This document shows, in pieces, positions 62,888 to 64,000 of a DNA stretch of 64,000 bases. The stretch is from Novosphingobium flavum (lineage in GTDB: Bacteria > Pseudomonadota > Alphaproteobacteria > Sphingomonadales > Sphingomonadaceae), in assembly GCF_014230315.1 (NCBI RefSeq), contig NZ_JACLAW010000006.1:1-64000 (forward strand), in the 5' to 3' direction. Each line of letters begins with the position of its first letter. The stretch's first letter is position 1. Both the position numbers and the translations under genes were made by a program. The notes under the pieces are model-generated. The model saw only the letters and a program-made list of their open reading frames with translations. It was not told where the DNA came from and did not search any database.

Positions 62888-63700
62888 TCAGGTGCGCAGG
62901 TTGATAATGGTCTGCGAGATCTGGGTGGCCGTATCGATCGCCTTGGCATTGGCCTGGAAATCGCGCTGGGCGCTGATCAGGGCCACCAGCTCCTCGGCAA
63001 TGTCGACGTTCGACCGTTCGAGCGCGCCCGAGAGCAGCTCGCCGTACTGGCCGTTGCCCGGCTGGCCCAAGGTGGCCGCGCCCGAGATCCCGGTCGAGAC
63101 CCAGTTGGACGAGCCGACCTGCTTCAGCCCGCTCGGGGCGACGAAGGAGGCCAGCGCGATCTTGCCGATGATCGTGTTGCTGCCGTCGGCATAGGATGCG
63201 GTCACGTCGCCGTTGCCGCTCACGGTCACCCCGGCGAATTCGGCCCCGGCGGCATTGGTCGCGGGCACCTGGGCGTCGATCGGGGTGGTCGAGGTCACGG
63301 CGCCGGTCGCATCGACCGGGAAGACCTGCAGGCGGTTGTCCGAACCGTCGTGGACATAGCCCGCGCCGTCCATCGTGAAGCTGCCGTTGCGGGTATAGTA
63401 CGTCTGCCCCGTCGCGGCGTTGACCGTGGCGAAGAACCCGTCGCCATTGATCGCCACGTCGAGCGCCGAGCCGGTCTGGTCGATCGGCCCCAGCGCGAAG
63501 TTCTGCTTGATCGCCTCGACCGTGGCCCCGATCCCCTGGATCATCTTGGGGTTGGAATAGGCCGAACCGGCCACGATGTCGGCGAATTCGACCGTGCTCT
63601 TCTTGAAGCCGTTGGTCTCCGAATTGGCGATGTTGTGCGAGATCACGGAAAGGTCGGTCTGGGCGTTCTTCAGCCCGGTCAGCGAAGTGTAGAAAGACAT
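62888..63700 (-). CDS. flgE: Flagellar hook protein FlgE, short form
   Basis: The 270-residue protein begins MSFYTSLTGLKNAQTDLSVI and has SHNIANSETNGFKKSTVEFA, SALDVAINGDGFFATVNAAT, and the C-terminal LERSNVDIAEELVALISAQR and DTATQISQTIINLRT, all FlgE-like. E. coli FlgE is 402 residues. Most of the missing length corresponds to the outer D2 hook domain, so the hook would be thin and smooth. It lies directly after flgD. Confidence 0.9.
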   Translation of the reverse strand: MSFYTSLTGLKNAQTDLSVISHNIANSETNGFKKSTVEFADIVAGSAYSNPKMIQGIGATVEAIKQNFALGPIDQTGSALDVAINGDGFFATVNAATGQTYYTRNGSFTMDGAGYVHDGSDNRLQVFPVDATGAVTSTTPIDAQVPATNAAGAEFAGVTVSGNGDVTASYADGSNTIIGKIALASFVAPSGLKQVGSSNWVSTGISGAATLGQPGNGQYGELLSGALERSNVDIAEELVALISAQRDFQANAKAIDTATQISQTIINLRT

Positions 63701-63716
63701 CGGTTTGCTCCCTTGC

Positions 63717-64000
63717 TCAGGCGGTTGTCGTGGTGGTGGCGGCGGCGCTCGCGGCGGCGTTGCCGCTGGCAACGGCCAGCGTCGCCTCCTGGGCTGCCAC
63801 CACGGCGTCGAGCTTGTCGGCGATCACCGCCAGCTTCTCGTTGAGGGCGGAGACCCCGTCGTTCATCTCGGTCGTCTGCGAGAGCGAGGTGAACTGGGCC
63901 ATCTGCGCCAGCATCTGGGTGTTGTCGGTCGGGTTGAACGGGTCCTGCTGCTGAAGCTGGGTAGTCATCAGCTTGAGGAAGTCGCTCGAGCCGAGCGAGG
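63717..64000 (-). CDS. flgD: Flagellar hook-cap protein FlgD, partial and apparently short
   Basis: The gene enters the window from the right edge. The visible part reads SLGSSDFLKLMTTQLQQQDP, then FNPTDNTQMLAQMAQFTSLS, the FlgD N-terminal signature, then NEKLAVIADKLDAVVAAQEA and an Ala/Thr tail ending TTTTTA. It stops only about 70 residues after the signature. The C-terminal hook-cap domain of about 120 residues found in enteric FlgD is therefore absent. It is next to the shortened FlgE gene. Confidence 0.88.
   Translation of the reverse strand, partial: SLGSSDFLKLMTTQLQQQDPFNPTDNTQMLAQMAQFTSLSQTTEMNDGVSALNEKLAVIADKLDAVVAAQEATLAVASGNAAASAAATTTTTA

Overview
This 64 kb window is a high-GC chromosomal segment of an alphaproteobacterium, most likely order Sphingomonadales and Novosphingobium-like. 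I infer this from protein character and gene order: an alphaproteobacterial metZ/apaG neighbourhood, ribosomal protein S5 with an Arg/Gly-rich leader segment, argS followed by a SPOR protein, and several families of dispersed palindromic repeats. The genus is an inference, because no 16S gene is present. I found no tRNA or rRNA genes, no CRISPR array, no phage and no insertion sequence.

Layout. (1) 1-16 kb holds housekeeping and accessory genes: a partial lipoprotein, tlyA, tspO, ubiK, recO, leuB, two lipid-linked sugar glycosyltransferases, metZ, a small conserved protein behind a Fur-like palindrome, an HWE histidine kinase, apaG, a LysR regulator, an outer-membrane DUF2490-type protein and pstS. 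The last two both carry PHO-box-like sites. (2) 16.2-37.4 kb is the str-S10-spc-alpha supercluster: rpsL-rpsG-fusA-tuf, rpsJ-rplC-rplD-rplW-rplB-rpsS-rplV-rpsC-rplP-rpmC-rpsQ, rplN-rplX-rplE-rpsN-rpsH-rplF-rplR-rpsE-rpmD, rplO-secY-adk and rpsM-rpsK-rpoA-rplQ. It is interrupted by a terminator and a 480-bp gap after tuf, by a strongly structured 313-nt spacer between rpsJ and rplC, and by a terminator plus an acyltransferase gene between rpmD and rplO. (3) 37.5-46.4 kb holds a periplasmic prolyl oligopeptidase, a fatty-acid-hydroxylase-type membrane protein, the ispH-thrB-rnhA operon on the minus strand, a lipoprotein, argS and a SPOR protein. (4) 46.8-64 kb is the motility block: a PilZ protein, a minus-strand chemotaxis operon (STAS, cheA, cheR, cheB, cheD, cheY, cheW and an unknown helical protein), a second degenerate CheB on the plus strand, a DJ-1/PfpI protein, and a long minus-strand flagellar run (flgD, flgE, flgF, flgG, flgH, flgI, flgJ-like, flgK, flgL, motA, motB) that continues past the right edge.

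How the genes work together. The ribosomal block makes translation and secretion machinery in tightly coupled operons with many 1-8 nt overlaps. The motility block encodes rod, hook and ring parts, the stator, and a complete signalling core with adaptation enzymes but no receptor inside the window. Upstream, pstS and the DUF2490-type gene look like members of one phosphate-starvation regulon.

Most noteworthy: a repeat family whose copies start 5 nt after stop codons and show compensatory stem changes, present at 8.0 and 43.7 kb; the structured rpsJ-rplC spacer; PHO boxes before an uncharacterised outer-membrane protein; an acyltransferase inside the spc operon; a CheB paralogue lacking its catalytic histidine; and simplified hook proteins with an FlgH that has no lipobox.
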